DNA of 64,000 nt, taken from contig NZ_CAJUBO010000010.1 of assembly GCF_910584445.1 (NCBI RefSeq), forward strand, positions 36,459 through 100,458, in the 5' to 3' direction. The translations under genes were made by a program, and so were the position numbers. The stretch comes from an uncultured Desulfovibrio sp. GTDB taxonomy: Bacteria; Desulfobacterota; Desulfovibrionia; Desulfovibrionales; Desulfovibrionaceae. Positions 25,185 to 33,588 of the stretch are shown one piece after another (the stretch's first letter is position 1; each line of letters starts with the position of its first letter). Below the pieces are notes generated by a model. It was not told the origin of the DNA and made no database searches. It saw only the letters and a program-made list of their open reading frames with translations.

Positions 25185-26279
25185 TCAGTGCGGCGCGCCG
25201 GGCGGGGCACCGGCGGCGGAGTCGGAGGACGGGGAAAGCGCCGTGCCGGGGGGCGGAACGAGCGCCTGCGGATCGTCGGGCAGGGGATCGGGCATGACGG
25301 CCAGCGCATGCGCTCCGGGCCAGTCCGGCAGGCAGGCCGCGGTGTGGCCGTCAGGCAGGATGACGCGCAGGGCGTGCAGGCGCATCCCCGGGCACCCGTC
25401 GCGCCGTCCCCGGCCATACTTGGCGTCGCCCAGGACCGGATGCCCAAGGGCGGCAAGCTGGACGCGGATCTGGTGCGTGCGCCCGGTGATCAGGCGGACC
25501 TGCACGAGGCTCGCCCGCGCGCCCGTCACAAGGGGGCGCACGATGCACACCGCCTCGCGCGCGTCCGGTCCCGGCGCGCAGGGCCGCATGCGCTCGGCGC
25601 CGGGCGCGCCCGCCTTGCGGACATGGTCGCGCAACAGGCGGGGACCGGGCCAGGGCCAGCGGCCCCCGACCCAGGCGACATATTCCTTGGCGGGCAGACG
25701 TTCGCGGAACTGTCGCTGAAGTTCGCGCAGGGCGTCATGGGTGGCGGCCACGAGGAGGATGCCGGAAGTCTCCCTGTCCAGCCGGTGCGCGGGCGTGGGA
25801 GGAAAGGCGGCGCCGGGCGCGTGGGCGGCAAGGCGCGCGCTCAGGCTGTCCTCATGGCCCGTGCCCGGATGGGTGGGCAGCCCCGCGGGCTTGTTGAAGG
25901 CCCATATATCGCCGAACACGCCCACCAGCGGCGGCAGGGGGGGCGCATCGGCGGCTTCCGTGGCCGCCGGGGCGGCCGTGCCCGGAGGGGACGCGGCGGC
26001 GCCGTCCTGCCCGCGCGCCCCGGCCTGGGCCGCCAGGGTCAGGGCAAAGGGGGGGACGCGCACGGTATCGCCAAGGGCCACGCGCGCGAACGGTTTGGCG
26101 CGGCACCCGTTGAGGCGCGCCTGCCCTGTGCGGATCCAGCGGTGGAGCAGGGCGGGGGGCAGGTTGAGCCTGCGCTGGAGGAACTGAAGGAGTTTTTGGC
26201 CGCTTTCCGCCCGGCCCACCCGGGGAAAGGGCGCATCGCCCGCCGGGCCGGAGTCCGCAGTCGTGTCATGTTCGGGCAT
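25185..26279 (-). CDS. RluC/RluD-family ribosomal pseudouridine synthase
   Basis: The 364-residue protein has an S4-like N-terminal region (LLQFLQRRLNLPPALLHRWIRTGQARLNG). The catalytic domain has the signature HRLDRETSGILLVA with the catalytic Asp near residue 174. GRTHQIRVQLAALGHPVLGDAKYG follows. These enzymes convert uridine to pseudouridine in 23S rRNA. The linker between domains is a Pro/Ala-rich stretch of ~35 residues, and the C-terminus has a similar Pro-rich tail. Which rRNA position it modifies is unclear. Confidence 0.9.
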   Translation of the reverse strand: MPEHDTTADSGPAGDAPFPRVGRAESGQKLLQFLQRRLNLPPALLHRWIRTGQARLNGCRAKPFARVALGDTVRVPPFALTLAAQAGARGQDGAAASPPGTAAPAATEAADAPPLPPLVGVFGDIWAFNKPAGLPTHPGTGHEDSLSARLAAHAPGAAFPPTPAHRLDRETSGILLVAATHDALRELQRQFRERLPAKEYVAWVGGRWPWPGPRLLRDHVRKAGAPGAERMRPCAPGPDAREAVCIVRPLVTGARASLVQVRLITGRTHQIRVQLAALGHPVLGDAKYGRGRRDGCPGMRLHALRVILPDGHTAACLPDWPGAHALAVMPDPLPDDPQALVPPPGTALSPSSDSAAGAPPGAPH

Positions 26280-26310
26280 GCCGCCATAGTGGCGAAAGGC
26301 GCGGCTGTCG

Positions 26311-27126
26311 TCAAGAGAGTCGCCGTGAAGAGGCGGTGTCCCCCACCGGGGGATGGGCATGCGGCACTTCGCCGAGCGGGTGGGCATGGCGATGCGTGTG
26401 CGCGCGCAGGGGGACGCCGGTGTGGAGGCGGCCTTTGTCCATGCCCCAGATCTCGTCCGTCACGCGCTCGAGAAAGTCCCAGTCGTGGGAAATGACGATG
26501 CGCGCCGTGGGAAGCCCCCTGAGGACGTCGATGATCCGTTGGCGCGCGTCCGCATCCAGCCCGGTGGTGGGTTCGTCGAGGAGCAGCGCCTCCGGCCGCA
26601 TGGCGAGGACGGTCGCCAGGGCCACGAGGGTCTTTTCGCCGCCGGAAAGCCGGTGGGCCAGGCGCCGGCCGTAGTCCGCAAGGCCCAGACCGGTCAATGT
26701 TTCCGTGGCGCGGGCGCGGGCCTGCTCCGCGTCAAGGCCGAGATTGAGCGGTCCGAATGCCACATCTTCAAGCACAGTGGGGAAAAAGAGCTGGTCGTCG
26801 GCATTCTGGAGGACATAGCCCACGGCGCGGCGCAGGACGCGGAAGTCCTTTTCCGTACGCACCGGCGTTCCGTGCAGGCGGATCTCGCCCGTCCCGGCGG
26901 TCTCAAGGCCGGTGATGCAGCGGAAGAGCGTCGTCTTGCCGCTGCCGTTGGGACCGTAGAGGCCGAGCCGCTGGCCCGGAAAAAGCGCAAGGCTGACATG
27001 GCGGAGCGCGGCGCGCTGTCCGCTGTCGGAAGGATAGGAGAAGGAAAGGTCGCGGATGTCGAGGAGGGGCGGTTCCCGGAGCGTCTCTCCGGGACGGCCG
27101 GCAGCGGGGCGTGCGGCTTCAGGCAT
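26311..27126 (-). CDS. cbiO: ECF-type nickel/cobalt transporter ATPase (NikO/CbiO)
   Basis: The 271-residue ATPase has Walker A GPNGSGKTT, Q-loop LQNADDQLFFPTV (typical of ECF A-components), signature LSGGEKTLV and Walker B ALLLDEPTTGL. The C-terminal ~30 residues are His-rich (HTHRHAHPLGEVPHAHPP), a metal-binding tail that favours nickel or cobalt. GGAGGT precedes the ATG, which overlaps the cbiQ stop by 8 bases. It is the last gene of the NikKMLQO-like operon. Confidence 0.92.
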   Translation of the reverse strand: MPEAARPAAGRPGETLREPPLLDIRDLSFSYPSDSGQRAALRHVSLALFPGQRLGLYGPNGSGKTTLFRCITGLETAGTGEIRLHGTPVRTEKDFRVLRRAVGYVLQNADDQLFFPTVLEDVAFGPLNLGLDAEQARARATETLTGLGLADYGRRLAHRLSGGEKTLVALATVLAMRPEALLLDEPTTGLDADARQRIIDVLRGLPTARIVISHDWDFLERVTDEIWGMDKGRLHTGVPLRAHTHRHAHPLGEVPHAHPPVGDTASSRRLS

Positions 27127-27874
27127 GGGGACCTCCGTGGAACTCCAGCCAGATGAGGAGCGCGGCGCAGCAGAAAAGCGCCAGGGTGACGGCCGTATCC
27201 CGCGGCCGCCAGCGGAAATCGTCCAGCGGGCGAAAGGCGCCCGTGAACCCGCGCAGGAGCAGCGCCTCATGCACGCGGCGCGCGCGGTCATGCCCGCGCA
27301 CGAGCAGAAGGCCGAGCAGGGTCGCCAGCGTGCGCCAGGTATGCGCGTCGCTGCGCGGCTGGAAACAGCGCAGGCGCGCCGCGGTGATGAGGGCCTGCCA
27401 TTCGGCGCCCAGGACATGGATGTACCGCCCCATGAACAGCAGGAGCCAGACAAGGCGTTGCGGGCAGCCGAGCCGCCGCAGGGCGTGCCCCATGGCGGAA
27501 ACATCCATCTCCGCCGTGAGGGAGAGGAACAGGAGGAAAATGGCATTGGCCTTGAGAGCGGCCAGCAGGGCCAGCCGCAGGCCGGCGTCCGTCGCCGTGA
27601 GCGGACCCGCGTTCCAGACGGCTTCGCCCGGCGTTGTCCAGGGCACGACACACCAGAGGAAGAGCACAAAGAGATTGACCGCGCCCGCGCGGCGCAGGGA
27701 CCGGCCGAGCGGCGGCCGCGCCGGCACGAGCAGGGCGCAGCCCAGCCCCAGGCCGAAAAGGCAGGCGGGAAGCGTCTGCGCGATGGCAACGCAGACGGAA
27801 AGCAGGGCCGCCGACGCCAGGCGGGCGCGCGGGTCGATGCCCTGGAACGGGGAGGGCCTGGACCTGTCAGACAT
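27119..27874 (-). CDS. cbiQ: ECF transporter T component (CbiQ/NikQ)
   Basis: The 251-residue membrane protein has about five helices. It has the T-component coupling motifs ARG-like sequences in the C-terminal half: AAR near LITAARLRCF, and ARRVHEALLLRGFTGAF, the short charged helices that dock onto the ATPase. The start follows the NikL-like gene by 54 bases. No strong ribosome site is seen, so translation may depend on the upstream gene. Confidence 0.9.
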   Translation of the reverse strand: MSDRSRPSPFQGIDPRARLASAALLSVCVAIAQTLPACLFGLGLGCALLVPARPPLGRSLRRAGAVNLFVLFLWCVVPWTTPGEAVWNAGPLTATDAGLRLALLAALKANAIFLLFLSLTAEMDVSAMGHALRRLGCPQRLVWLLLFMGRYIHVLGAEWQALITAARLRCFQPRSDAHTWRTLATLLGLLLVRGHDRARRVHEALLLRGFTGAFRPLDDFRWRPRDTAVTLALFCCAALLIWLEFHGGPHA

Positions 27875-27928
27875 GGCGCGACCGTGGCCTGAGGGGAGAC
27901 GGGAACGTCCGCATGGGCGCGCCGCCAG

Positions 27929-28603
27929 TCAGCGGCCTTCCCGGCGCCGCGCCAGGGCGTAGCAGGCGATGCCCGCAAGGCCCATGATCCAGCCGAGGCC
28001 GCCGACGATGTCGCGCACGTCGGGTCCGGGGGCGGAAAGCGCGGCCAGCTCCCGCCGCAATGGCGCAAGGCCGGTGTTCAGCGCCTCGGCCACGATGGCG
28101 CGCACTTCCGGGGCCGTGACGGGCTGTTCCCGCGCCCCGGGATGCGTCCCGGGAGGTGCCGGAACTGCGCCGGTTCTGGCGGCGGCGGGGCGGGCGTCCG
28201 CCTGCCCGGAGCCTGTGGCCGGTGCCGCGGTGCCGGAAATTTCGGAAGCCTCCATGATCCAGTCATTGGCATGGCCTTCGCCCGCGTCGATCGCGATACG
28301 CAGTCCGTGCCCCTGGCGCACCGCGTCAGGCACGGCAAAGGCAAAGCGCCCCTGGTCGTCGGTGCGGCCCTGGAGGAGTTCCCTGCCGTCAGCGGCGTCA
28401 TAGACCGTCACCAGCCCGTTGCGCACGGGGGAGGAGCGGCTGAAGCCGCATTCCACCACGATCCTGTCGCCGTCGGGCCATGCGAAGATGTTGACCCTGT
28501 GCGCCCGCGCGTCAGCGGGCGCGAGCAGTGCGGCCATGAGCAGGAGGACCGGCAGGAGCGCCGTGCGGAGAACGGGGAAACGGGAGTCCGGGATGCGGGG
28601 CAT
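27929..28603 (-). CDS. NikL-like accessory protein of the nickel ECF transporter
   Basis: The 224-residue protein has a signal peptide (ALLPVLLLMAALLAPADARA), then HRVNIFAWPDGDRIVVECGF and a beta-sandwich carboxypeptidase-regulatory-like domain (GLVTVYDAADGRELLQGRTDDQGRFAF). A Pro/Ala/Gly linker follows, and there is a C-terminal membrane helix (GGLGWIMGLAGIACYALARRR). This matches NikL, the component that replaces NikN in one type of nickel importer. The first mature residue region (AHRVN) may bind metal. AAGGAGGAG lies 7 bases upstream. It is three bases after the cbiM stop. Confidence 0.8.
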   Translation of the reverse strand: MPRIPDSRFPVLRTALLPVLLLMAALLAPADARAHRVNIFAWPDGDRIVVECGFSRSSPVRNGLVTVYDAADGRELLQGRTDDQGRFAFAVPDAVRQGHGLRIAIDAGEGHANDWIMEASEISGTAAPATGSGQADARPAAARTGAVPAPPGTHPGAREQPVTAPEVRAIVAEALNTGLAPLRRELAALSAPGPDVRDIVGGLGWIMGLAGIACYALARRREGR

Positions 28604-28606
28604 GTG

Positions 28607-29242
28607 TCACTCCTCCTTGCCGGGACGGGGGGCAGATGTTCCCGTGGCGAGCATTTCCGGCCGCACGCGGGCGATGAAGCCCACCGTGACCATGGTGATG
28701 AAGCCCTCGGCCGCCATGACGGGCAGGTGCGCCGCCAGCAGGATCTTGGCGGCGGTGAGGAACCCTTCGTCGGTAAAGGCCAGGGCAAGGGCCGTCAGGA
28801 GCGCCGCAATAGCCACGCCAAGCGCTCCGCCGCAGAATGCGGCGACCTTCTGCCCCGTCCGTCCGGGCCAGATGCGGCGGATGCCCCGCCACGCGTACCA
28901 GGCGAGCACGGCGGAGCTGCCCATGGTGAACGTGTTGACGCCGAGCGTGGTCAGGCCGCCGTACTGGAACAGCAGGCCCTGAAGGAGCAGGGCGGCCAGG
29001 ATGGCGGGAACGGCCGCCCAGCCCAGGAGCACGCCCAGCAGGCCGGTGAGCAGCAGATGGGCGCTGGTGACGCCTATGGGCACATGGATGAGCGAACCCA
29101 CGAAGAAGGCGGCGGAAAGGATGCCAACTTCCATGATGCGCCCGCCATCCATGCGGCGCAGGCCCCAGGCGACGCCCGCCGCGCCGAGCAGCGCGCCCGC
29201 GCCGAGCACCGCCGGGGAAAGGACGCCTTCGGCGATATGCAT
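28607..29242 (-). CDS. cbiM: ECF transporter S component CbiM/NikM
   Basis: The 211-residue substrate-binding membrane protein begins MHIAEGVLS. The N-terminal Met-His of the family coordinates the metal directly, so the start at 29242 is functionally fixed; GGAGGCTCC precedes it. Other signature segments are HVPIGVTSAHLLLTGLLG and GGLTTLGVNTFTMG. The missing NikN/CbiN and present NikL point to nickel uptake, useful for hydrogenases in a sulfate reducer. Cobalt remains possible. Confidence 0.92.
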   Translation of the reverse strand: MHIAEGVLSPAVLGAGALLGAAGVAWGLRRMDGGRIMEVGILSAAFFVGSLIHVPIGVTSAHLLLTGLLGVLLGWAAVPAILAALLLQGLLFQYGGLTTLGVNTFTMGSSAVLAWYAWRGIRRIWPGRTGQKVAAFCGGALGVAIAALLTALALAFTDEGFLTAAKILLAAHLPVMAAEGFITMVTVGFIARVRPEMLATGTSAPRPGKEE

Positions 29243-29255
29243 GGAGCCTCCGGGT

Positions 29256-30041
29256 TCAGCGGGTCCTGGGGGCGGCAAATTCCATCCAGAGCACCGCGCC
29301 CAGTTCCACATCCACGGGTTTGCCTTCGGGACCGGGACGCCGGTCGCCGCTGTTCAGGGCCGCAAAGCCCCACCAGCCGGCCCAGGGCACGCCATAGACA
29401 AAAACGCCGTTCTCGTCCGCGCGCACCACCTGGGTCACAAAATACTCGTTGGGCGCCACATGCCTGCCGTCCCGGTTCCAGCATTCCACTTCCACTTCCG
29501 CGCCGGGAACGGGCTTGCCGTCCAGCAGGACGCGGCCCATGAAGACATTGCCCGCATAATTGGCGAAAGGCCGGGTCAGCGGCACGATCTCGGTCTTGAG
29601 GCCCAGAGGTTCGGCCCAGCCCTCCTCCTCGCCGAAGGCGGCCACGACCGTCTTGGCGTAATGGATGATATAGCAGTTTTCCGCAGGTTCAAAGTACGGT
29701 TCAGGCTCCACGGCGAACTGGTAGACGCCCGGACGCTGGATGCGGTACCTGGCCTGCCATGCCTTGCTGTCCAGAAATTTCGCGGCCGTGAGCGCGCCCA
29801 GAAGATCCTCGGCCTTGCCGTCGCGGAATACGGAGAAGGCGCGGGGTTTTTCCATGGTCATGCCCCTGCGTTCCTGCGGATGGGCAAAGGCGATGTCGAG
29901 CGTAAGGTCGGCGGCGGCCTTTTCCGTCACCGTGGACGTGGAAGGGATGAGCATGCCGAAATGCGCCTGGGCGGGGCTGCCGGCAAGGAGCAGGCCAAGG
30001 CCCGCAAGCAGGACGAGAACAGTGTGGCGGATGGTGTGCAT
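29256..30041 (-). CDS. NikK-like periplasmic protein (DUF4198)
   Basis: The 261-residue protein has a signal peptide (TVLVLLAGLGLLLAGSPAQA). The mature N-terminus is HFGMLIPSTSTV, the start common to DUF4198 NikK-type proteins. The C-terminal half has a beta-sandwich (MGRVLLDGKPVPGAEVEVE, then RADENGVFVYGVPWAGWWGFAAL). These proteins accompany nickel ECF transporters and are thought to bind metal in the periplasm. It is the first gene of the operon. GGAGGACCC precedes the ATG. Confidence 0.85.
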   Translation of the reverse strand: MHTIRHTVLVLLAGLGLLLAGSPAQAHFGMLIPSTSTVTEKAAADLTLDIAFAHPQERRGMTMEKPRAFSVFRDGKAEDLLGALTAAKFLDSKAWQARYRIQRPGVYQFAVEPEPYFEPAENCYIIHYAKTVVAAFGEEEGWAEPLGLKTEIVPLTRPFANYAGNVFMGRVLLDGKPVPGAEVEVECWNRDGRHVAPNEYFVTQVVRADENGVFVYGVPWAGWWGFAALNSGDRRPGPEGKPVDVELGAVLWMEFAAPRTR

Positions 30042-30101
30042 GGGTCCTCCGGTTTTTGGGTATGGACAGCTGTGCCCGGGGAAGGGGCCGTGCCGGGAAT
30101 G

Positions 30102-30131
30102 TGTGTAGCACGAAATTTGAAAATGTGTCAA
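30102..30131 (-). promoter_or_regulatory. Candidate promoter of the nickel transporter operon
   Basis: On the minus strand a perfect TTGACA (30131-30126) is followed after 18 bases by TACACA, 60 bases before the nikK-like start. Two TGTGT half-sites flank the region. Whether NikR binds here is open; the sequence does not fit a clear symmetric NikR operator. Confidence 0.4.
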
Positions 30132-30284
30132 CAGTGTCTCCCGCGCGCCGCCGCTGGACTTGGGGGGAAAAGTGGGCCACTCTCCGCTGGTGTTCCGGGC
30201 GCCGCGGGCATGCGGCATCCCGGGCAACGGGCGATGCCCGCCGCGGGACCGGACACAGGGAGCGTACTGACGGCGGGGGACGGC

Positions 30285-31241
30285 ATGGAGCGCGCGGACA
30301 TCCTTCATCTTCTCTATGACGCCGATGCCGGGGATGTGCGGCGGCGCGCCGGGGAGACGCTCCTGCGCGTCAAGGGGACGCGCGTCTTCGTGCGCGGACT
30401 GGTGGAGTTTTCCAATGTCTGCCGGCGCAACTGCCGGTATTGCGGGCTGCGCGCCCCCAACCGGAAGCTTGCGCGCTATACCCTCACCCAGGCGGAGGTG
30501 CTGGAGGCGGCGGCCCGCGCCGTGGCCTCGGGCGCGGACAGCATCGTGCTCCAGTCCGGCGAGGGCGCCACGGATGCCGTGTGGCTCGCCGAGGTGGTGC
30601 GGGAGATCGTCCGCAGTCTGCGGGTGCCCGTGGCCCTGAGCGTGGGGGAGCGCCCGGCGCGCGACTACGCCCTTTGGCGCGATGCCGGGGCCACGCGCTA
30701 TCTGCTCAAGCACGAGACCGCCGATCCGGCGCTCTATGCGCGCCTGCACCCCGGGCATTCGCTGGCGGAACGCGTGGCCTGCCTGCGCGTGCTCGCCGGG
30801 CTGGGCTATGCGGCCGGAACGGGCTTCATGACCGGCCTGCCGGGGCAGACGCCGGACTCTCTGGCGGATGACATCCTGCTGGCGCGGGAACTGGGCGTGA
30901 CCATGTGCGGCGCCGGTCCCTTCATCCCCCAGGCGGACACGCCGCTGGCGCGCGCTCCCGGCGGCGGCGCGGCGCTGAACCTGCGCGTCCTGTCCGTCCT
31001 GCGCCTGGCCCTGCCGGGGGCGGACCTGCCCGCCACCACGGCGCTCGCCAGCCTGGGCGCGGGAGGCGGCCAGGCCGCCGGCCTGCGCGCCGGGGCCAAT
31101 GTGCTCATGCCCTGTTTCACCCCGGAGCGGCGCCGGGGAGACTACCGCATCTATGACGGCAAGGCGCCGGTTGACATGGAGGCTGTTGACCGGGCCATCG
31201 CGGAGTCCGGGCGCACGCGCGGTCCCGACGGGGAAGGGTGA
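30285..31241 (+). CDS. hydE: HydE-like radical SAM enzyme ([FeFe]-hydrogenase maturation)
   Basis: The 318-residue radical SAM protein has VRGLVEFSNVCRRNCRYCGLR (CxxxCxxC, near residue 45), then GADSIVLQSGE and GTGFMTGLPGQTPDSLADD, all typical of HydE, which supplies part of the H-cluster dithiolate pathway. I start at 30285, after GGGGGA; an ATG at 30230 in frame would add ~18 residues and bring the length nearer the family's ~345. hydF and hydG are not adjacent. A biotin-synthase-like paralogue is the alternative, but the EFSNxCRxNCxYCG form fits HydE best. Confidence 0.82.
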   Translation: MERADILHLLYDADAGDVRRRAGETLLRVKGTRVFVRGLVEFSNVCRRNCRYCGLRAPNRKLARYTLTQAEVLEAAARAVASGADSIVLQSGEGATDAVWLAEVVREIVRSLRVPVALSVGERPARDYALWRDAGATRYLLKHETADPALYARLHPGHSLAERVACLRVLAGLGYAAGTGFMTGLPGQTPDSLADDILLARELGVTMCGAGPFIPQADTPLARAPGGGAALNLRVLSVLRLALPGADLPATTALASLGAGGGQAAGLRAGANVLMPCFTPERRRGDYRIYDGKAPVDMEAVDRAIAESGRTRGPDGEG

Positions 31242-31383
31242 CGCCGGGGAACGCGAAAGCCCCGCGGCAGAGGCGCGGCAACAAGTTTGCCTTTGCGCTT
31301 TTGCCGTATCTGTGACATGATCAGGGCACCCCTATTCCGGCCGGGCCGCGCGCCCGGTCCTGCCCGAAGCCAAGGAGGACAGC

Positions 31384-32310
31384 ATGCCGCTTCTCGGACC
31401 CAAGGAGATGTTCGCGGCCGCCTATGCGGGGCACTATGCCGTGGGCGCGTTCAACGTCAACAACATGGAGATCGTCCAGGGCATCATGCGGGCGGCCGCC
31501 GAGGAAAAATCGCCGGTCATCCTCCAGGTGTCCGCCGGGGCGCGCAAGTACGCGGGCCAGGTCTATATCATGAAGCTCGTGGAAGCCGCGCTCCAGGAAG
31601 ACCCCTCGGTGCCGGTGGTGGTGCATCTTGACCACGGGCCGTCCTTCGAGATGTGCCGCGACTGCATCGACGGCGGCTTCACCTCGGTCATGATCGACGG
31701 CTCGCACCTGCCCTATGAGGAAAACATCGCCCTCACCAAAAAGGTGGTGGACTACGCGCACCCGCGCGGCGTGTGGGTGGAGGCGGAGCTTGGCAAGCTC
31801 GCCGGCGTTGAGGAGCATGTCACCTCGGCGGAGCATGTCTATACCGACCCCGACGAGGCGGTGGACTTCGTCGAACGCACCGGCTGCGATTCCCTGGCCG
31901 TTGCCATCGGCACGAGCCACGGCGCCTACAAGTTCAAGGGCGACGCCAAACTGGACTTTGCCCGGCTGGAGGCCATCAGCGACCGGCTGCCCGGCTATCC
32001 GCTGGTGCTGCACGGCGCGTCCAGCGTGCCGCAGGAATTCGTGGAACTGTGCAACAAGTACGGCGGCAAGGTGGGCGGCGCCAGGGGCGTCCCCGAAGAG
32101 ATGCTCCGCAAGGCCGCCGGCATGGGCGTGTGCAAGATCAACGTGGATACGGACATCCGCCTGGCGCTCACGGCCACCATCCGCCAGTTCTTCGTCGAGC
32201 ATCCCGAACAGTTCGACCCGCGCTCGTACCTCGCGCCCGCGCGTGAGGCGGTCAAGGCCATGGTGGCGCACAAGATCCGCAATGTCATGGGTTCTTCCGG
32301 CAAGGCTTGA
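31384..32310 (+). CDS. fba: Class II fructose-bisphosphate aldolase
   Basis: The zinc-dependent aldolase of glycolysis and gluconeogenesis is 308 residues long. The metal ligands appear in VVVHLDHG (near residue 82) and GTSHGAYKF. The phosphate-binding HGASSVP and VCKINVDTD segments follow. GGAGGA precedes the ATG. gap follows after 27 bases, and the two form a glycolytic pair on one message. Confidence 0.95.
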   Translation: MPLLGPKEMFAAAYAGHYAVGAFNVNNMEIVQGIMRAAAEEKSPVILQVSAGARKYAGQVYIMKLVEAALQEDPSVPVVVHLDHGPSFEMCRDCIDGGFTSVMIDGSHLPYEENIALTKKVVDYAHPRGVWVEAELGKLAGVEEHVTSAEHVYTDPDEAVDFVERTGCDSLAVAIGTSHGAYKFKGDAKLDFARLEAISDRLPGYPLVLHGASSVPQEFVELCNKYGGKVGGARGVPEEMLRKAAGMGVCKINVDTDIRLALTATIRQFFVEHPEQFDPRSYLAPAREAVKAMVAHKIRNVMGSSGKA

Positions 32311-32337
32311 GAACGTCCACCACTATAAGGAGCAACC

Positions 32338-33339
32338 ATGCCCGTCACACTGGGAATGAACGGCTTCGGCCGCATCGGCCGCTACCTTCTCCGCCTGCTC
32401 GCCAATGACGAGGAGATCCGTTTCTCGGCCATCAACGCCCGCGCCGCCAACGATGCCCTGGCCTACCTGCTCAAGTACGACTCCACCTACGGTGTCTTTC
32501 CCGGAGAGGTGGGGCATGACGAGAACGGCATCATCGTCAACGGCCGGCATATCACGGTGACGCGCTGCCAGGCCGGCCAGTGGGAATGGGGGCGCCTCGG
32601 TGTGGACATGGTGGTGGAGAGCACCGGCACCATCAAGGACCGGGAGGGCCTGGCCCGGCATCTGGAATGCGGCGCCAAAAAGGTGATCATCTCCGCGCCG
32701 GGCAAGGGCGTGGACGCCATGATCGTCATGGGCGTCAATCAGGATGTCTATGACCCCGCGAAGGATCACATCCTCTCGGCCGCCTCCTGCACCACCAACT
32801 GTCTGGCGCCCGCGGTCAAGGTCATCCACGAGAACTTCGGCTTCCGGCACGGACTCATGACCACCATCCATTCCTATACCATGAGCCAGCGCATCCTGGA
32901 CGGCACGCACAAGGACTGGCGGCGCGGCCGCACGGCGGGCGTCTCCATGGTGCCGTCGAGCACGGGCGCGGCCAAGGCCGTGGGCGTGGTCATGCCCGAG
33001 CTGGCGGGGCGCATCAACGGCATGTCCGTGCGCGTGCCCACCTTCGACTGCTCCCTCGTGGACCTCACCTGCGAGGTGGAGAAACCCTGCGACGCGGCGG
33101 CGGTCAACGCCGCGCTCAAGGCCGCGAGCCAGGGCGCGCTCCGGGAGAACATGGGCTTTTCCGAAGAGCCTCTCGTCTCCATCGACTACCGGGGCAGCAC
33201 TTACGGCGGCGTGGTGGACGCGCTCTCCACCCAGGTGCTTCAGGATACCATGGTCAAGCTCCTCATCTGGTATGACAACGAGTCCGGCTTCACCAACCAG
33301 CTGCTGCGCCTTGTGCGTATGGTGGGCAGAAGCCTCTAG
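32338..33339 (+). CDS. gap: Glyceraldehyde-3-phosphate dehydrogenase
   Basis: The 333-residue enzyme has the NAD-binding GMNGFGRIGRYLLR at the N-terminus. The catalytic Cys is in SAASCTTNCLAP (near residue 150) with a downstream His in the MTTIHSYT segment. The C-terminus has the usual WYDNESGFTNQLLRL. AAGGAG precedes the ATG. It ends just before a strong terminator. Confidence 0.96.
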   Translation: MPVTLGMNGFGRIGRYLLRLLANDEEIRFSAINARAANDALAYLLKYDSTYGVFPGEVGHDENGIIVNGRHITVTRCQAGQWEWGRLGVDMVVESTGTIKDREGLARHLECGAKKVIISAPGKGVDAMIVMGVNQDVYDPAKDHILSAASCTTNCLAPAVKVIHENFGFRHGLMTTIHSYTMSQRILDGTHKDWRRGRTAGVSMVPSSTGAAKAVGVVMPELAGRINGMSVRVPTFDCSLVDLTCEVEKPCDAAAVNAALKAASQGALRENMGFSEEPLVSIDYRGSTYGGVVDALSTQVLQDTMVKLLIWYDNESGFTNQLLRLVRMVGRSL

Positions 33340-33385
33340 CTGACGCGCGGAGCGCGACCGCCGCGCCATGGCGGAAAAATGGCAC

Positions 33386-33424
33386 GGGCCGCCGCATCCC
33401 CCGGGATGCGGCGGCCCTGTTTTT
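33386..33424 (+). terminator. Intrinsic terminator after gap
   Basis: GGGCCGCCGCATCC is paired with GGATGCGGCGGCCC and followed by TGTTTTT. It separates the glycolytic genes from the flagellar operon. Confidence 0.9.
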
Positions 33425-33487
33425 GCATCCTTTTCCCCGCCGCCGGCAGCGCGCCGTGATGCCGGGGCGTGGCCGGAAATGAGAAAG

Positions 33488-33504
33488 TTGGCCCGCTCCT
33501 TGCA
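33488..33504 (+). promoter_or_regulatory. Sigma-54 promoter for flgFGAH
   Basis: TTGGCCCGCTCCTTGCA matches the -24/-12 consensus (TGGCACG-N4-TTGCA) with the exact GG-to-GC spacing of 12 between first bases. It lies 85 bases before the flgF start, after the gap terminator, which fits the sigma-54-dependent middle flagellar class. Confidence 0.85.
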
Positions 33505-33588
33505 TCATCAGGCGGCAAGGGAGTTTCCCGTCACGGGCCGCCGGGGGCGGCAGTGGTCCCGGCAGGGCCGGAGACAAAAGGAGAAGGT

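Noticed and set aside
30042..30284. A NikR operator or cobalamin riboswitch upstream of the nickel cluster
   Set aside because: The spacer lacks a clean symmetric NikR site, and a cobalamin riboswitch needs more sequence and conserved boxes than are present.
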